Of a DNA stretch of 64,000 nucleotides, positions 34,401 to 46,005 are shown piece after piece. The notes under the pieces were generated by a model, which was given only the letters and a program-made list of their open reading frames with translations, searched no databases and had not been told where the DNA came from. Both the position numbers and the translations under genes were made by a program. The stretch's first letter is position 1. Each line of letters starts with the position of its first letter. Source of the DNA: Acanthochlamys bracteata (taxonomy: Eukaryota > Streptophyta > Magnoliopsida > Pandanales > Velloziaceae); contig CM034141.1 of assembly GCA_019914995.1 (NCBI GenBank), positions 1,116,001 through 1,180,000 on the forward strand. Reading direction: 5' to 3'.

Positions 34401-36787
34401 GACCAAATAGTGGGAAAACATTGTCGGTCCTGATAGCTCTGAAAGTATTTACTGCATGCTATCTACCTTTGGAACATTTTTAAGTCTCCTTAAGTAGTAG
34501 GAAGTAAGGTCATAACGCACTTCTAAGACAGTTCCTTAAGAAAACAATAGCACAACATACTATCTAAAAGTAAAACTGTTGCAGAAATAGATACCTAGAG
34601 CCGGACAAGTGCATCAAGGTCCCACAAGATGAACATGTTTTATTGCAGCCAGACAAAGGATTGTTGCTGTTCCGAATGATGAAATGGAACCGCTTTCCGC
34701 AAACCGGATGACTACTCCAGCCTGAGTTGAATAAAAACAAATGCTATATTGCATAAGCAACTTAGACAGAAGTATTAACTAAAACTAAAATGAGTAGACT
34801 TGAAAATTTTGAAATAAAAAAAGTGCAAATGGAATTTCTATATTGGTCCATATATCTCAAAATATCGACCTTAGATGTGCAATACCATTCTTAATTCCAG
34901 CTATGCCTGGTATCAAAATGCAAGTTATGCTTAAACATGTGAAAGCAGTGTTTCACAAACTTGATTGGGATTGACCTGTCCAGCCGGAGGGGGGAAAAAA
35001 CAAAAACACCAGAACCAGATTGGTCTCTAAAGCAGTCTAACAGCATCCAACCACCCAGATGACCAGTTAACCATGAACCATTACATTTCACCATTAAATC
35101 TCTAGTTGATTTTCAAAGAGATTCGTTGAGAAAACATAAGCAAGCTCTATCTCGTTGATGCATAATGAAGTGCTTACTTTTAGGTTTTAACTCTGTACAA
35201 CAAAAAATTAAACATGGCATGTACTGATAGTCCATGTCAACTATTAAGTCAAAACTTCAACTAAAGACAAATCAGCTTTATAAGTGCAGACCCAATCTAC
35301 ATTCAGTTGATCAGCCGTCTAGCAAAAACCACAGACAACATTTTCTTCCACAGTCAGTAAATCATGATCAGATCCCACTTTTCATATGCAACTTGTAACC
35401 AGGCTTTAAGCTAGAAGACAGATCCCTAAAGATCAACTATCCCCACACACCCTACCCAGCTGGATACAGTCACTTTCCATCTAAACATCCATAATTGAAG
35501 GACACAAACTACTAAAACAATGCTTGTCTGAGACCTCAACATCTAATCCTGAACTGACAGATGCCCACATAAATAGGCTACTTGACAATAACCTGGTCAA
35601 AGGTCCGCTTGCAAACAACAAAAGAAGGAATTATTTTATTCTATCACAGAAAAGATCAGAAGAGTTGCCAACTTATGTACCCTACTATTTTAATCTTATA
35701 TGAGATTTTATGCTTTCACTAAGAAAAGCAACATTTTTATAATAACTTATCAATCAATTATGAATCAGATCTTTTTATGCTTTCACTAACAAAAGCAAAA
35801 ATTTTATAACAAATATTATCAGACTAATTATGATATCAGACCTTGTAATTCAAGATTTCCAAAGCATTAACAGTTAATCCTGGACATATCAAGCTCAGAC
35901 CACAATAAATGAGTCACTCACTCCTGCTTTTTCTTCTAAAAATTATTACATCCATGCAAACTATAATGATCTGCATGTAACAAAGTAGGATCCATGTTTA
36001 ATCACTGCTGCACTGAACCATAGCAACGACATCTAACGTTTGAAAGATGATTAAGTCCACAGAATTAGAGAAATTAATCAATCGTCTTAAACTTCAAAGG
36101 GAATCAACTGTGATAAACGCAGATGGTAAACAAGCAAATAAAGAGAACATCCTCAAATAGTCGAACAATACTAAAAATAACATAGACCACGTAGTCTTTA
36201 GCAGACGGCAGAACTTTCTAGTGTTTGATTAATCAAAAATCGATTGAACAACTTCTAGTGTTTTATTAATCGAAAATAAAAATTTAAAACTCAGCCGAAA
36301 AGATAGCTAAATAATTAAAATAACTGCAAAAACCACAGAATGATCAGGCAAACAAGTAGTAACACAAAAAAAAAAAGAATAATTCTTACAACCGCCAAAA
36401 ATAGTCAAAAAAATAATTCAGAAGTTTCCTAAAACAAAATCCATCTGACTCACCAACAACACGGCAGTGATCGCAATACACCTTCCTCGCTCTCGCCACG
36501 TCTTCCTCAACGACCTCAAGCTCCACCAACCCATCTCCGTCAACGGAGAACGGAACGCGCCACCTCATCACGAAGCCAGCTGAAGGAGATAGCACCGAAG
36601 AAGGCGATGGAACCCGCGCGTGTCTCGTGATGAAAGCTCGCACGTTCGATCTGAACGCTCCTTCAATCGTATCATCGGCGTAACCTCCGGCAGTGAAGGT
36701 TTTGAAGTCTCGTAGATCACCGCCGGAGACATCGATCTGTTGCTGGTGCGTTTTCATTCGCTTCAACGGTCGATCATTCACCACCAT
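31475..36787 (-). CDS. PHD finger protein of the MMD1/MS1 family (At1g33420-like)
   Basis: Five exons on the minus strand: 36454-36787, 34595-34721, 33447-33662, 32409-33023 and 31475-32312. GT-AG junctions keep frame through 709 aa. The start MVVNDRPLKRMK is typical of the family. A conserved Cys/His-rich segment begins YCDHCRVVGWSSHPVCGKRF (C105, C108), followed by further CxxC pairs and LLHGLIHANGYGHLLRVNGR. Another conserved block is KKYGMEYRLLHAVTTGHPWY. The C-terminal C4HC3 PHD finger is at about residues 622-670: CTCGARDDDGERMLACDLCG, then WQHTRCAG, then YVCRRC. PHD fingers of the relative MMD1 bind histone H3 methylated at Lys4 and control transcription in male meiocytes. This gene groups by sequence with the broader At1g33420 branch, so a nuclear transcription role is inferred while a meiotic role is not shown. 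The 1.7-kb first intron has no extra exon that I can see. Confidence 0.95.
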
Positions 36788-37060
36788 GGCTTATCGATCT
36801 GTCAATTTTCAATTCAAAATCATCGATCAATGATCTAGATCGAGTGATCGATCGAGAGAGATCGAAAGGGGTTTCGGTGAGGGGGAGTGGTGGCGGCGAT
36901 CGCGAGCAAAAGAAAAGAGAGGAGACGGAAAAGATCTACGGAAATGACCCGAACATTTCGGGAAACGGGACAGCTGGTGCACTAATGTTGAATGAGACCA
37001 GACTAGGTTGTGACATATTATTGACGAATTTACCCTTTGTCGTGGTGCGCATTTAGTAGC
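36788..37060 (-). promoter_or_regulatory. Leader and proximal promoter of the PHD gene
   Basis: GC-richer stretch upstream of the ATG, containing repeated GATCGATC-type palindromes at about 36822-36862 and, on the minus strand, C/T-rich tracts typical of a 5' UTR. An open frame on the plus strand here overlaps the leader and has no family similarity. Confidence 0.45.
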
Positions 37061-37408
37061 AGCTAATAGGGGTTTTTGCTTTTACAGGATAAGTCCAGTA
37101 AATCTACAATCGGACTCTAATTGTAATCTACTCTTATCGATTCACAGCATCTTTTAATTACACCAAACTCCACATTTTCACTGTGTTATGAGGTCGTTTA
37201 TATATTTCAATTATTATTTAGAGTTTTACTTTTATTTTACACCCAATTTTATATTTTATAAAAAATTAAATTTTATTTCTATATTTAATTATATTTAAAA
37301 TTTTATTTTTACTGAATTTTAATTTTATAAAAAATTATTTTTTGAAACTTAAGTTTTATGAATTTAAAAGACCTTGACTGATTCGAGAGACGATGTGGTC
37401 ATATGAAA

Positions 37409-37632
37409 AAGGTATTTAGAAGTATTTTTTAAATGAATTTTTAAAATAAAAAATATTTTTATTTTTCTTAAAAGTTTTACTTTTTTAATCTAAAAATAAA
37501 TAATAATAATATAGAATAAAATAATTTTATTATTTATATATTTTAAATTTTTAAAAAATTTATAAAAGAATATTAAAAATATGAACTAAAAATTATAAAA
37601 TTATGTTTTGAAATGAAATGGCAAATAGAGCC
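37409..37632. mobile_element. MITE copy, long Tourist-like family
   Basis: The left end is GGTATTTAGAAGTATT; the reverse complement of the right end is GGGCTCTATTTGCCATTTC. The body is typical forward orientation (AAAATAAAAAATATTTTTATT). The inverted repeat is imperfect and no duplication is clear. Confidence 0.55.
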
Positions 37633-38254
37633 CTCCAGGTCGTACAATGTATTTTAAGCAGCTCAACCAACAATTCTACTCGTTATTCTTTAATTTTAAA
37701 TATGTATCTAGATAGAGAGATATAGGAGACGTTTAGAATTACTTAAAATAATAACTTTTTAAAAAAGAACCTATATGAACATTTTTTAAGAGATAAGCTT
37801 ATTTTCAAATAATAAAAATTATATATGTTTTATATTATGACTTATAATTTATTTATATATTTTTAAAATTATTTAAATTAAAAAATAAGATACTTATTTG
37901 GAATGAAGAAGCGCCTTTATAATCACTGCCAAACATCAACATAAGCACTGTTATATTTAGAATTTTTATACTTTTGTAATGTAGGCGTTTGATGATTTGA
38001 TCGGACGGACACGATTTACTCTATAACTTTTAGAAAAAATAATGTACGTTGTGATGACTTGATTGAATCATAATCATTCAATACTAAAATAGGACAGCTA
38101 AACTAAAAGGATTTATAAAGCATATGCAATAGAGAAAGTAGTTATATTCTAAACTTATCTATTAATATGCTTATCTATAAAGAAATTATAAGCTATATTT
38201 CACAAGCATTTTTACTATTTAGAGTGGTTGACATTATGATAAATAATTAGGGAA

Positions 38255-39330
38255 GAGTCCATCAGCATATAAGTTTGCTAAAGACTGACAAGAGGAGGCG
38301 GAACTTAAACGGTTCTATTTGATAAAGACGATAATAGAAGATGAAGAAATAGACAAACCACAAAAATTCAGTAAAAGAGATTTAGTCATGGTGAAGCTCA
38401 TTCCTATTCAAGCTCGCACATTTCATTATTTAAAAAATTACATAAGAGCTTTATACAAAGATATAAATGACATTCTCCATTAAGAAAAAAATCGGTAAGA
38501 TGACATACCGGGTAAAACTATCTTCACACTTGAAATTATCCGATATTTTATGTTAATTTATTGAAGTCATACCATGTCGATGAAGAGGATCCGACTAGAA
38601 ATAAATCCTCAAAAGATCACACCTCCATCACCATTTCACAAGAATGAGATATAGAGAAAATTTTGACACATCGAATTATTCTACGATGTGGTTCCTATTC
38701 AAGCTATAGGGAGTATTTGGTAAGATGAAAAAGACAACTGAATAGTGAGACAAGTTGGAAGTATGAACTTAATTTTTTACAATTTTAGTGGAAGATTCAA
38801 GAATTCTGCCAAAGTATCTCGCCTCGCTGAGAGTATTATAGTATAGGTGGAAAAAAATATTACGGTACACATTTTTATGGCATTTGTTCTCATCCTGTTT
38901 TTTGTCTTAAAAAGATAGATTTTGTATAGTTTATTTTAGAATAACTTAGAAACTCTAGATAACCGAACTATTTTTGAACTATTTAAGAGATTATACAGAT
39001 GGAGTTATTTTATGTACATATTATATAAGAATTTTCTAAAACATGTATTTTTTGTCATCCAATCAAAACAAATTTTATGATATATTGAGGAGATGGATGA
39101 GTTATATATAGAATCGATGAGCCTAATTTGAGACATCAAGTAAGACTTGTAGTGAATGAGCTATATATAGAATCGATGAGCCTAATTTGAGGCATCAAGT
39201 AAGAGTTTTAATTAAGCTAAGTATCATAAATAAAAGCTCTCTCTTTCAAGTGTTTTATTTTTCTTAAGTTTTTTTGCCACAAAATCTTTAGTTATCTTAT
39301 ATAGCTACGTTATGAGGAAGACTGACTTAG
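38255..39330 (+). mobile_element. Decayed Ty3/gypsy chromovirus 3' end (integrase C-terminus, chromodomain, LTR-like flank)
   Basis: Fragments in shifting frames match the end of a chromovirus pol gene: DLVMVKLIP at 38379, then IGKMTYRVKLSSHLK at about 38490, then LLKSYHVDEEDPTRNKSS, and a chromodomain-like YREYLVR followed by SETSWKYEL near 38740. Stops and frameshifts interrupt it several times (for example SQE-stop before DIEKILTHR), so it is dead. The next 450 bp, with a polypurine-like start, a TATATATAG repeat and a CTCTCTCTTTC tract, probably are the old 3' LTR. They contain a 59-bp tandem dimer. The upstream pol and 5' LTR are not present. Confidence 0.8.
39097..39214. repeat. 59-bp tandem dimer inside the gypsy LTR-like flank
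   Basis: Two copies of a 59-bp unit start at 39097 and 39156. The core AATCGATGAGCCTAATTTGA is identical in both. Each carries TATATATAG, so the duplication doubles a TATA-like motif. Confidence 0.85.
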
Positions 39331-39665
39331 TTACTAAGAAATTAGACTAAGTTTCCAATGTAAAATTATAAGTCCCTGATTGTTTTCACAATTTAAAATT
39401 GTATTTTTTCTATATAAATCATTAACTTTGCTTTTAGCATATTAGCTCTTTTTATTTGTAATTTTTGTGCAATTCTAGTCCTTGAAGTTTATTAAAACCT
39501 TTTATTCACTAAATTTTTTAAATTTATAAAAATTGTCCTTTTAATCAATAATTAACACTTGAATTTTTGGTTTTTGGTAAATTATAGTCCCTGAAGCTTA
39601 GTGGGTTGTTTATTTGTTGGGAATGTTTTGCGTTACATATTCTCACATACTTCTCTATTCATTTA

Positions 39666-39916
39666 GGTGATGTTTGGCTGAATTTTTTAACTAGTTTTCA
39701 TTTCAATCTTTTATTTCATATTTTTTAATAAATTTTTTACATTTCCAATTTTTTTAATTTAAAAAATACAAAAAAATTCTAAATAGTAAGATTTTATTAT
39801 GTAGAATTTTTATTAGTTTTAGATTTAATGTAAAAAATAAAGCCTATTTTCAAAAAAATTCGAAGATACCCTATGTTGTAAAAAAACTTTTTTTAAAAGT
39901 ACTTCTGAACATCCAC
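39666..39916. mobile_element. MITE, long Tourist-like family, intact ends
   Basis: 251 bp. The left end is GGTGATGTTTGGCTG; the reverse complement of the right end is GTGGATGTTCAGAAG. TTA occurs on both sides (39663-39665 and 39917-39919). Body: reverse orientation, with TTTCATATTTTTTAATAAAT and AGTAAGATTTTATTATGTAG. This is a good reference copy for the family. Confidence 0.75.
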
Positions 39917-40214
39917 TTAAGTTTAACGTTTTTTGAAAATATTTTTAACTTTTCAAATTGAAAAAATCTAAATAAATTATCATAAATTATTTATATATAT
40001 AATTTATATTATTTTTAATAATAAATCAGTTAACTTTTTGAAAACTTTTTAAAATGTTTTTTAAAGAACTCTTTATTTGAAGTAATTTTGAACGACGCCG
40101 TAGTCCTTCAGTTTGATGAAGAAATTTGAATTTCATACTATTTCATGAAGGAGAAGAAGAAGAAGGAATTAACTTGTTGGCATCCAAGCTTGTTAAGTAT
40201 AGAATGATTCTCAA

Positions 40215-40453
40215 GGGCATATTTGGGAAAGTTTTTTTTTCTCTAATTTTTTATTTTATATTTTTTAAATAAATTTTTTTAATATTTTTCAGATTTAAAA
40301 AAATTGTTATAAGTACAAAAAGATTTAGATCATAAATCTTTTTAATAATTATTTTTATTACTTTTTATGAAATAAAAAAATAAAATTTATTTTTAAAAAT
40401 TTTTAAAATACTTTTTTTCGAATTTTTTTTAATAGGCACTTCCAAATATACCC
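40215..40453. mobile_element. MITE, long Tourist-like family, strong TIR
   Basis: 239 bp. The left end is GGGCATATTTGGGAAAG; the reverse complement of the right end is GGGTATATTTGGAAGTG, similar over 17 bp. The right flank is TTA and the left flank is CAA, so one side of the duplication has changed. Confidence 0.7.
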
Positions 40454-40542
40454 TTAACAAATACAACATTGTCTAAGAATATGAGGCGGTCACCTGAAAT
40501 GTGGAAATAGGAGGCCGTAAAGCATGTAGGCATATGAATTCT

Positions 40543-40812
40543 GGGGTGGTTGGGATTGCTTATGAAATGAAGCTTTTGTGAAATGAAAGGTATTTTTATC
40601 TTTTTTGAAAAATGAGCTATATTTTTTTTACTTCAAAAAAAATAATAAAAATATGTAATAAAAAGATCTCACTTCGTAGAATTTTTCTACATTTTCTAAA
40701 TTTTTAAATAAATTTTTTATATACTTATAAAATATATATTAAAAAACGTGAAATAAAAAAAAGTTGAAAAAAACTGATAAGCAGCTTATAAAACGCATTG
40801 CCAAACGGAACC
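40543..40812. mobile_element. MITE, long Tourist-like family (forward orientation)
   Basis: Starts GGGGTGGTTGGGATTGC; the reverse complement of the right end is GGTTCCGTTTGGCAATGC. The body has AATAATAAAAATATGTAATA and AAATTTTTAAATAAATTTT. It lies 90 bp from the preceding copy in the opposite orientation. Confidence 0.65.
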
Positions 40813-41299
40813 ATAGGTTTCGTTTTATAAAAAGATTTATAAAATATTTATAAAAAGATTTTAATAGAAAATATATTTATTCTATTTCATAAAACAAACT
40901 TTAATTTTTTAATCTATAAAAATAAATAATAATCAGATTTTATGATTTAAGATTTTTTTATTTTTAAAATTTTGAATATATTTGGATAATATTATAAAAA
41001 TTTATTAAAAAAGATAAAAGTAGAAGAAAAATTCTAGCGCTGGTGATCCCAAAACATCTAATACATAATTGTGTGGATCTTCGTCGACAAATTTGCAATA
41101 CAAAATAAATACATGTTATTGATTTTAGACAGGCGTTTACATCCAATAATGAAAATTATAGTATGAGACAACATGGAAAGTTTGAAAGATCTTAAATTCG
41201 ATTCCCATCACAATAAGAGATAATGAAGGTTAATCGTTTGTTTTTTTTTTTCTCTCCTCTCACAAGAGGAGCAACTTGGATCTCTAAAATATGTGCTTA

Positions 41300-41539
41300 G
41301 CGCTTATTTACTATAGAGTAAACTCATTTTTTTAAAATGAATTTAAAAAATAAAATTTAAATTTAAAAATATTTAATAAAATAAAAAATTATAATTATTT
41401 TATATTATAAGTAAGTTTTAAAATTAAATTTTAAAAATAAATTTTTAATAAAAATAATTTATTTTAATTTTGTAATATATTTTATGATGTAAGTGAATTT
41501 AAAAAAAATGAGTTTGAAGAGTTGTACGTAAACAAGCCC
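41300..41539. mobile_element. Tourist-like MITE, GTGTTTAC family, intact duplication
   Basis: 240 bp. The left end is GCGCTTATTTAC; the reverse complement of the right end is GGGCTTGTTTAC. TTA occurs on both sides (41297-41299 and 41540-41542). It ends about 60 bp from the tRNA-Arg gene's 3' side. Confidence 0.8.
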
Positions 41540-41593
41540 TTATGTTCTCCGAGCACCATAAAATATTTTTGAAAAGAAAACTTAACGAGCTAC

Positions 41594-41598
41594 AAAAA
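41594..41598 (-). terminator. Pol III terminator of tRNA-Arg
   Basis: Read on the minus strand, TTTTT begins three bases after the discriminator base of the tRNA gene (GATC then TTTTT). This suits RNA polymerase III termination. Confidence 0.85.
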
Positions 41599-41601
41599 GA
41601 T

Positions 41602-41674
41602 CGACCACGGTGGGACTCGAACCCACAATCTCCCGCTCCGGAGGCGAGCGCCTTATCCATTAGGCCACGCGGTC
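41602..41674 (-). tRNA. tRNA-Arg (anticodon CCG)
   Basis: 73 nt. The acceptor stem GACCGCG pairs with CGTGGTC (one G-U) and the discriminator is G. A box: GTGGCCTAATGG. The anticodon arm is CTCGC-CTCCGGA-GCGGG with anticodon CCG, which reads CGG. B box: GGGTTCGAGTCCC. All arms fold and a T5 terminator follows, so the gene looks functional. No intron. Confidence 0.96.
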
Positions 41675-41925
41675 TCAGCTGCTAGTTGATGTGCTTGATT
41701 AGGATGGACTGTTTTTCCTAGAATCACACGCTCATTTCTCCTTGGAATCCGCACTCTCGATGGGGTGATAGAGGTGTTACAATTCAAAGTAGAGATAGGG
41801 GATATTTAACAGTGTTTAAAATAAAAAAATTTCTTTAATAGAATTATTTTCAAACTTCTGAAAAATAATATATATATATATCTATATTTATGTATAATTA
41901 ACTAAAAAATTTTATTTTAAATGAC

Positions 41926-42485
41926 AGTTAGATATTATAAAGATATTATGTAAATTAATAATTAATTAGAATGTAACAAATTAAATATGCATGCATATTG
42001 AAATGTCAAAGATAAAAAAAGATGAACTATCACCCAATAAGTTGGAAAGACAACGGTTAAGAATTTTGAAGTATTTTTTGAAAAATGAAAGGACAAAGAA
42101 TTTAGATAATTTAAAAAAAAAAAAGACAATCGTTTAAAAGTTCAAAAATCTTCTTGAGATATTATATATGTGAATGAGAGACATTTATTTGGATGATCAA
42201 AATCATTCACGTATCAAGTGTGAGAGATAAAAGCAAAATATTATAATAATAATTTTCATTTAAAATATAACATATGAGTTTATAGTTGCTTTAATTTAGT
42301 AATTTTTTTGAATGCTAGTTTGTCTTTATGTAAAAATTTTTTAATTTTTTTTACGTAAATTTTTTGTCTTTGTGCTTGTCTTACTCTTATTTTAATTTTT
42401 GTATTAAATACACAAAATTTATTAGTATGTATTATATTTTTGCTGCGTGTATCGACAACAGAATACACTCGTTATTTTCAATAAA
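41926..42485 (+). mobile_element. Copia-like solo LTR, copy 2 (diverged)
   Basis: Aligns along nearly its whole length with the solo LTR at 17816-18383. Examples are AACTATCACCCAATAAGTTGG (two differences), then GACAACGGTTAAG, GTGTGAGAGATA and CGTGTATCGACAACAGAATA. The ends have drifted (GTTAGATATT at the start, TTATTTTCAATA at the end) and no duplication is clear. Homopolymer insertions show age. No internal element follows. Confidence 0.7.
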
Positions 42486-42685
42486 GACTACTCTGCCATC
42501 CATAGTCTCTACATATATAATTGATTCAAATTTGGTTCTCGTCTAAACTTGAAATGTTTTTCCAATTTATAATTTACACATAGTTAACTTGATCAAATAT
42601 ACAGATAATAACTGTTGAATCATTTAACCAAACAAGTTAATTTGAGTAGAAATCAGGATGAAGAGATTGATTACTATCTTCATAC

Positions 42686-45600
42686 TCATAATGGTATGTT
42701 CTCAACTCTGTTACACTTTGAGGAGACGACTCCATTCTGCTGCTGCTGGTGCTGCTGCAGCTCCTCAACATGTTGTTGAAAAGCTACAGATTCTAAAGAT
42801 GGATTATAAGATGAGTACCATCTAGACCAGAACAAATAGTTGAAGAAATTCAGAAAACTAAGTCCCGCAAGTAACCAGTAGAAGTAATCCAATCTATCCT
42901 TGTTTAGGTCATTGTCGCTTAGCCAACCTTTACTTGCATGCCCTCTTGAAGAAGTGATCTTGTTCACCAAAGAAACTAGTATAGAACTTAAGTAGAACCC
43001 AAACGAATACGAGCAGTAGGTTATCGCGGTTAAGAATGCTTGCATTCCCTCCACTGACTGCTTGTAGAAGAACTCTATCAATCCTACAGCAGTAAACATT
43101 TCAGAAATTCCGAATATTATGAACTGCGGTGCTATCCAGAAGATGGAAAGTAACTCTTCTGAGTCTCGCCTTTTCTTTTCAACTAATGCAGCAGCTACCA
43201 TGGAGAATGTGACAGTAAAAAGGCCAACACCGATGCGTTGCAGCGGTGTTACGCCTGATTCAATTGAAGTGATTCTTCGTAGAAACGGAACGAATAAAGT
43301 TTCGTATGCGGGAACAACGACTATCAGTATCAGGTAAGGGATTGCCTGCAAGGAAGCTGGAGGTACAGAGAATGATGAAGATAGGCGGGTATTCATAGCG
43401 CCGCCTTGCGTGACAGAGAACGTCTGAAGTTGAGCTAAGATGGTGTTGAAGATGATGGTGCACGCAAAAATTGGAATTACTGAGATGAGGATTTTTACTT
43501 GTTCTACTTGGGCAGCTGTGCAAAGCTTCCACGGTGATTCTGCGCCTTCTTGTGCTTTGATGCATGCCTTGTCCAAGAACCTATACCATGAAGATTGCCA
43601 GAATATTTGGTATTTGGAATTGTATTGCTATTGCCATAAGGTGAGACCCCCTAAGGTTTTCACTAAACGGCAAAGAATTGTGAATTTACCTGAACCTGTT
43701 GGTATGAAGGAGCTTGTTAGGAGATGAATCGTGATGGGCTGCAGTGCTGTAGCTTGTGTTGCTCCGTAGTTGATGAAGCGTTGAATTGTTTGAGGGACAA
43801 ACTTGCTTCCTCTTAGAGAATGCAGCTACAAATACCTGACCAAATTTACAATCAAATTAAATCAATTCAAATCAGAGATTTAAAAAGATTAAATATTCAT
43901 TAACAAAATTGCTTCATACATTTTCTAATTGTTGCTGTAAACATCAGCTGAAACCAAAACATTTATAACTGAAAGCAACATTGTATTACTTTTTGATACA
44001 AAGCAAAACAAAAATGACCTTTTTTTATTACGTATAAAAGTTTAATAAAATCGTGCTCGCGATATAGTGCGGAAGGGCCACTATAAAACTTTTCATCGCT
44101 AAATTAACCCATATATTTTAACAAAATCAAAACGTAGATAAGTTTTATGAAAATATTAAAAGTGTAACCTAATTAATAAGTATCAGTAAAAATGTAATGG
44201 AGATAATAACAACTCCAGACAGGCAGAGATTCTGATAATAATGTTCTAATGAAGTACACTCAGCAACCACAAGGAACTTGTCAGTATGATTCGGTGAATC
44301 AAATTATTTAATTCTGCAACTTGTTTAATTATAGTCTTCGAAAAACACCAAATCAACGCGAGTTGTTTGACTAATTATATCCACACCAACAAACAAGTGG
44401 AGAAGAAACAAACAAACTTTCCCCTTTAAATTACTGCAATTTCCTTTATTTATCAGAGAGTAGGCCAAAAAAAAGTAAGTATCAGAAATTCAGTCGTCGA
44501 ATGAACTACTTTTTTGAACTTTGCTGAATTCAATGTTGATTTAACTTCAAGACGTATAGCATGGAATGGTTCTTACCCTTGCTATAGGAGTGAAGATGCT
44601 TCCTTGAGGAGGCTTGTTCCTATAGAAAACCATGCCAGAAATCAAGCTAACAAGACCCAACCCCATTGCGCCAGCAGAAACACCGAAGCCGACATCCATT
44701 CCAGAACGCGTCTGGACCCAAATCAACACAGTTAAGGCAATGAGCTCGCCTACACAGAAGCTAAAGTAAGCCATGTTGAAGTATGTTGAAAGTTTTTTGA
44801 ACTGTTTTGGTTCATTTTTTCTGAACTGGTCAGCTCCATGGGAGATCATGTTTGGTTTCAGGCATCCACTGCCTAGTGCTACCAAGTACAATGCCGCGAA
44901 AAATATTGTAGCTTTGAAGCCTTTAGCTTCTGTGCATTGGTTCGCTTCCGTTTTCATGTTACAATTCGGTGGCCGTAGTTGTGGTAAGTGTGCTTGTACT
45001 GTCAGCAGTATGAATCCCTGACAACACAAAAGAAAAAAATTATAAACAGAATAACATATTCAATTATCATCTGTAAGCTTAAAATTTTTAGATAAAAGGA
45101 ATAAAGCAGAATGCGTATTCTTGTATAGTGAAAGTTCTATAGGTATGCTAGCTAGCTAGCTAGTGGTGTGTGTTTTTTTCTTGAAGGTAAATTGATCCTT
45201 TTTTATGGATTGATCATTGGTGTACTGAATTTGATCCTTATCTTTTGAGATGAACCACACAGAGAGTACCTGGTTCCTTTCAGTCACACAGACACATTTG
45301 AGTGACTGGCACCAGGAATCCTTCGCACCAGTGAAGAAGATAAGCTTGATCTTGTTTTTAGATTATTTCGCTAGAAACAAATGGTCTACACTCATGACTT
45401 ATCACTGTATCGAATTATTTTTTTTTAAAGATTTCAAATGAACTTACTGAAAGCTCCACGAAGCCGAAAATAAGCATGGTCCAGAAGCTCCCAAGATAAG
45501 AATCAGAGAGGAATCCGCCAAGGAGGGAGAGAAGGAATATTGTTCCGATGAAGTTTGTAACAACGTTCGCCGCTTTTGCTAGAGGAAAATGCATCTCATT

Positions 45601-45974
45601 GAATACATACGTTATCAAATTGTTCCCAACTGCTGCAATTGCCATGATCTCAAATGCTTGAATACCTACAAACACATAACTTGTAAAAAAAATTAAACAG
45701 AGCATGAATCAGTGTAGTCTGTAGCTAGTTGTTACATAGAAACTCCAGCATTTCTTTAATCTATCATAAAGTGTGTCTGGGTTTTGACTTCCGTTAGCAT
45801 AGAAAAAAGAATCAGGCACTGCTTAATCTAAAGAGATTACAAAGAAAAAGAAGAAGATGAAAAGTATATACCCAAAACGAAAACAGCTGCTCTCATTCCA
45901 CCATGTTTGTTTAGCTTGCAAGGTCTTCCTCTCCAATCTACAGAAGCTTCTTCTTCACAAAACACACCTTCATC
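42686..45974 (-). CDS. NPF4.4: NRT1/PTR family transporter, NPF4.4 (NRT1.13)-like
   Basis: Five exons on the minus strand: 45872-45974, 45448-45665, 44577-45017, 43690-43835 and 42686-43580; GT-AG junctions, 600 aa. It matches NPF4.3/NPF4.4 almost block for block: VDWRGRP, then AFEIMAIAAVGNNLITYVFN, GGFLSDSYLGSF, GSGCLKPNMISHGADQF, FYRNKPPQGSIFTPIAR, FLDKACIK, NTILAQLQTFSVTQGGAMNT and LDYFYWLLAGLSFLNFFNY. Twelve membrane helices are expected. The TM1 proton-coupling motif ExxE(R/K) reads QAFEI at residues 37-41. Val479 (KQSVEGM) replaces the Pro found in transporting NPFs between TM10 and TM11. Arabidopsis NRT1.13 also lacks that Pro and is reported not to transport nitrate but to influence flowering and branching. 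Start: ATG at 45974 is the first in frame. An earlier ATG at 46005 is out of frame (see separate entry). Confidence 0.93.
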
Positions 45975-46005
45975 AACTTTGATATTATCTTGCCTTCTCT
46001 CCATA
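45955..46005 (-). other. Out-of-frame upstream ATG overlapping the NPF start (uORF or 1-base indel)
   Basis: ATG at 46005 opens a 16-codon frame (MERRQDNIKVDEGVFL, stop) that overlaps the main start at 45974 in another frame. If the run of five T (45959-45963 in genome order) had four, this ATG would join the main frame as MERRQDNIKVDEG before the conserved VDWRGRP. Either it is an overlapping uORF that lowers translation of the main frame, or the run is an indel in this allele or assembly. Confidence 0.6.

Larger units (their letters stand above)
37061..41593. other. Transposon-rich spacer between the PHD gene and tRNA-Arg
   Basis: No intact protein gene. Contents listed separately: MITEs at 37409, 39666, 40215, 40543 and 41300, and a decayed gypsy element at 38255-39330. 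Positions 39340-39660 are AT-rich with no structure that I recognise. Confidence 0.55.

Noticed and set aside
45145..45165. GCTAGCTAGCTAGCTAG run considered as a regulatory site
   Set aside because: Short simple repeat inside an intron of the NPF gene with nothing to suggest function.
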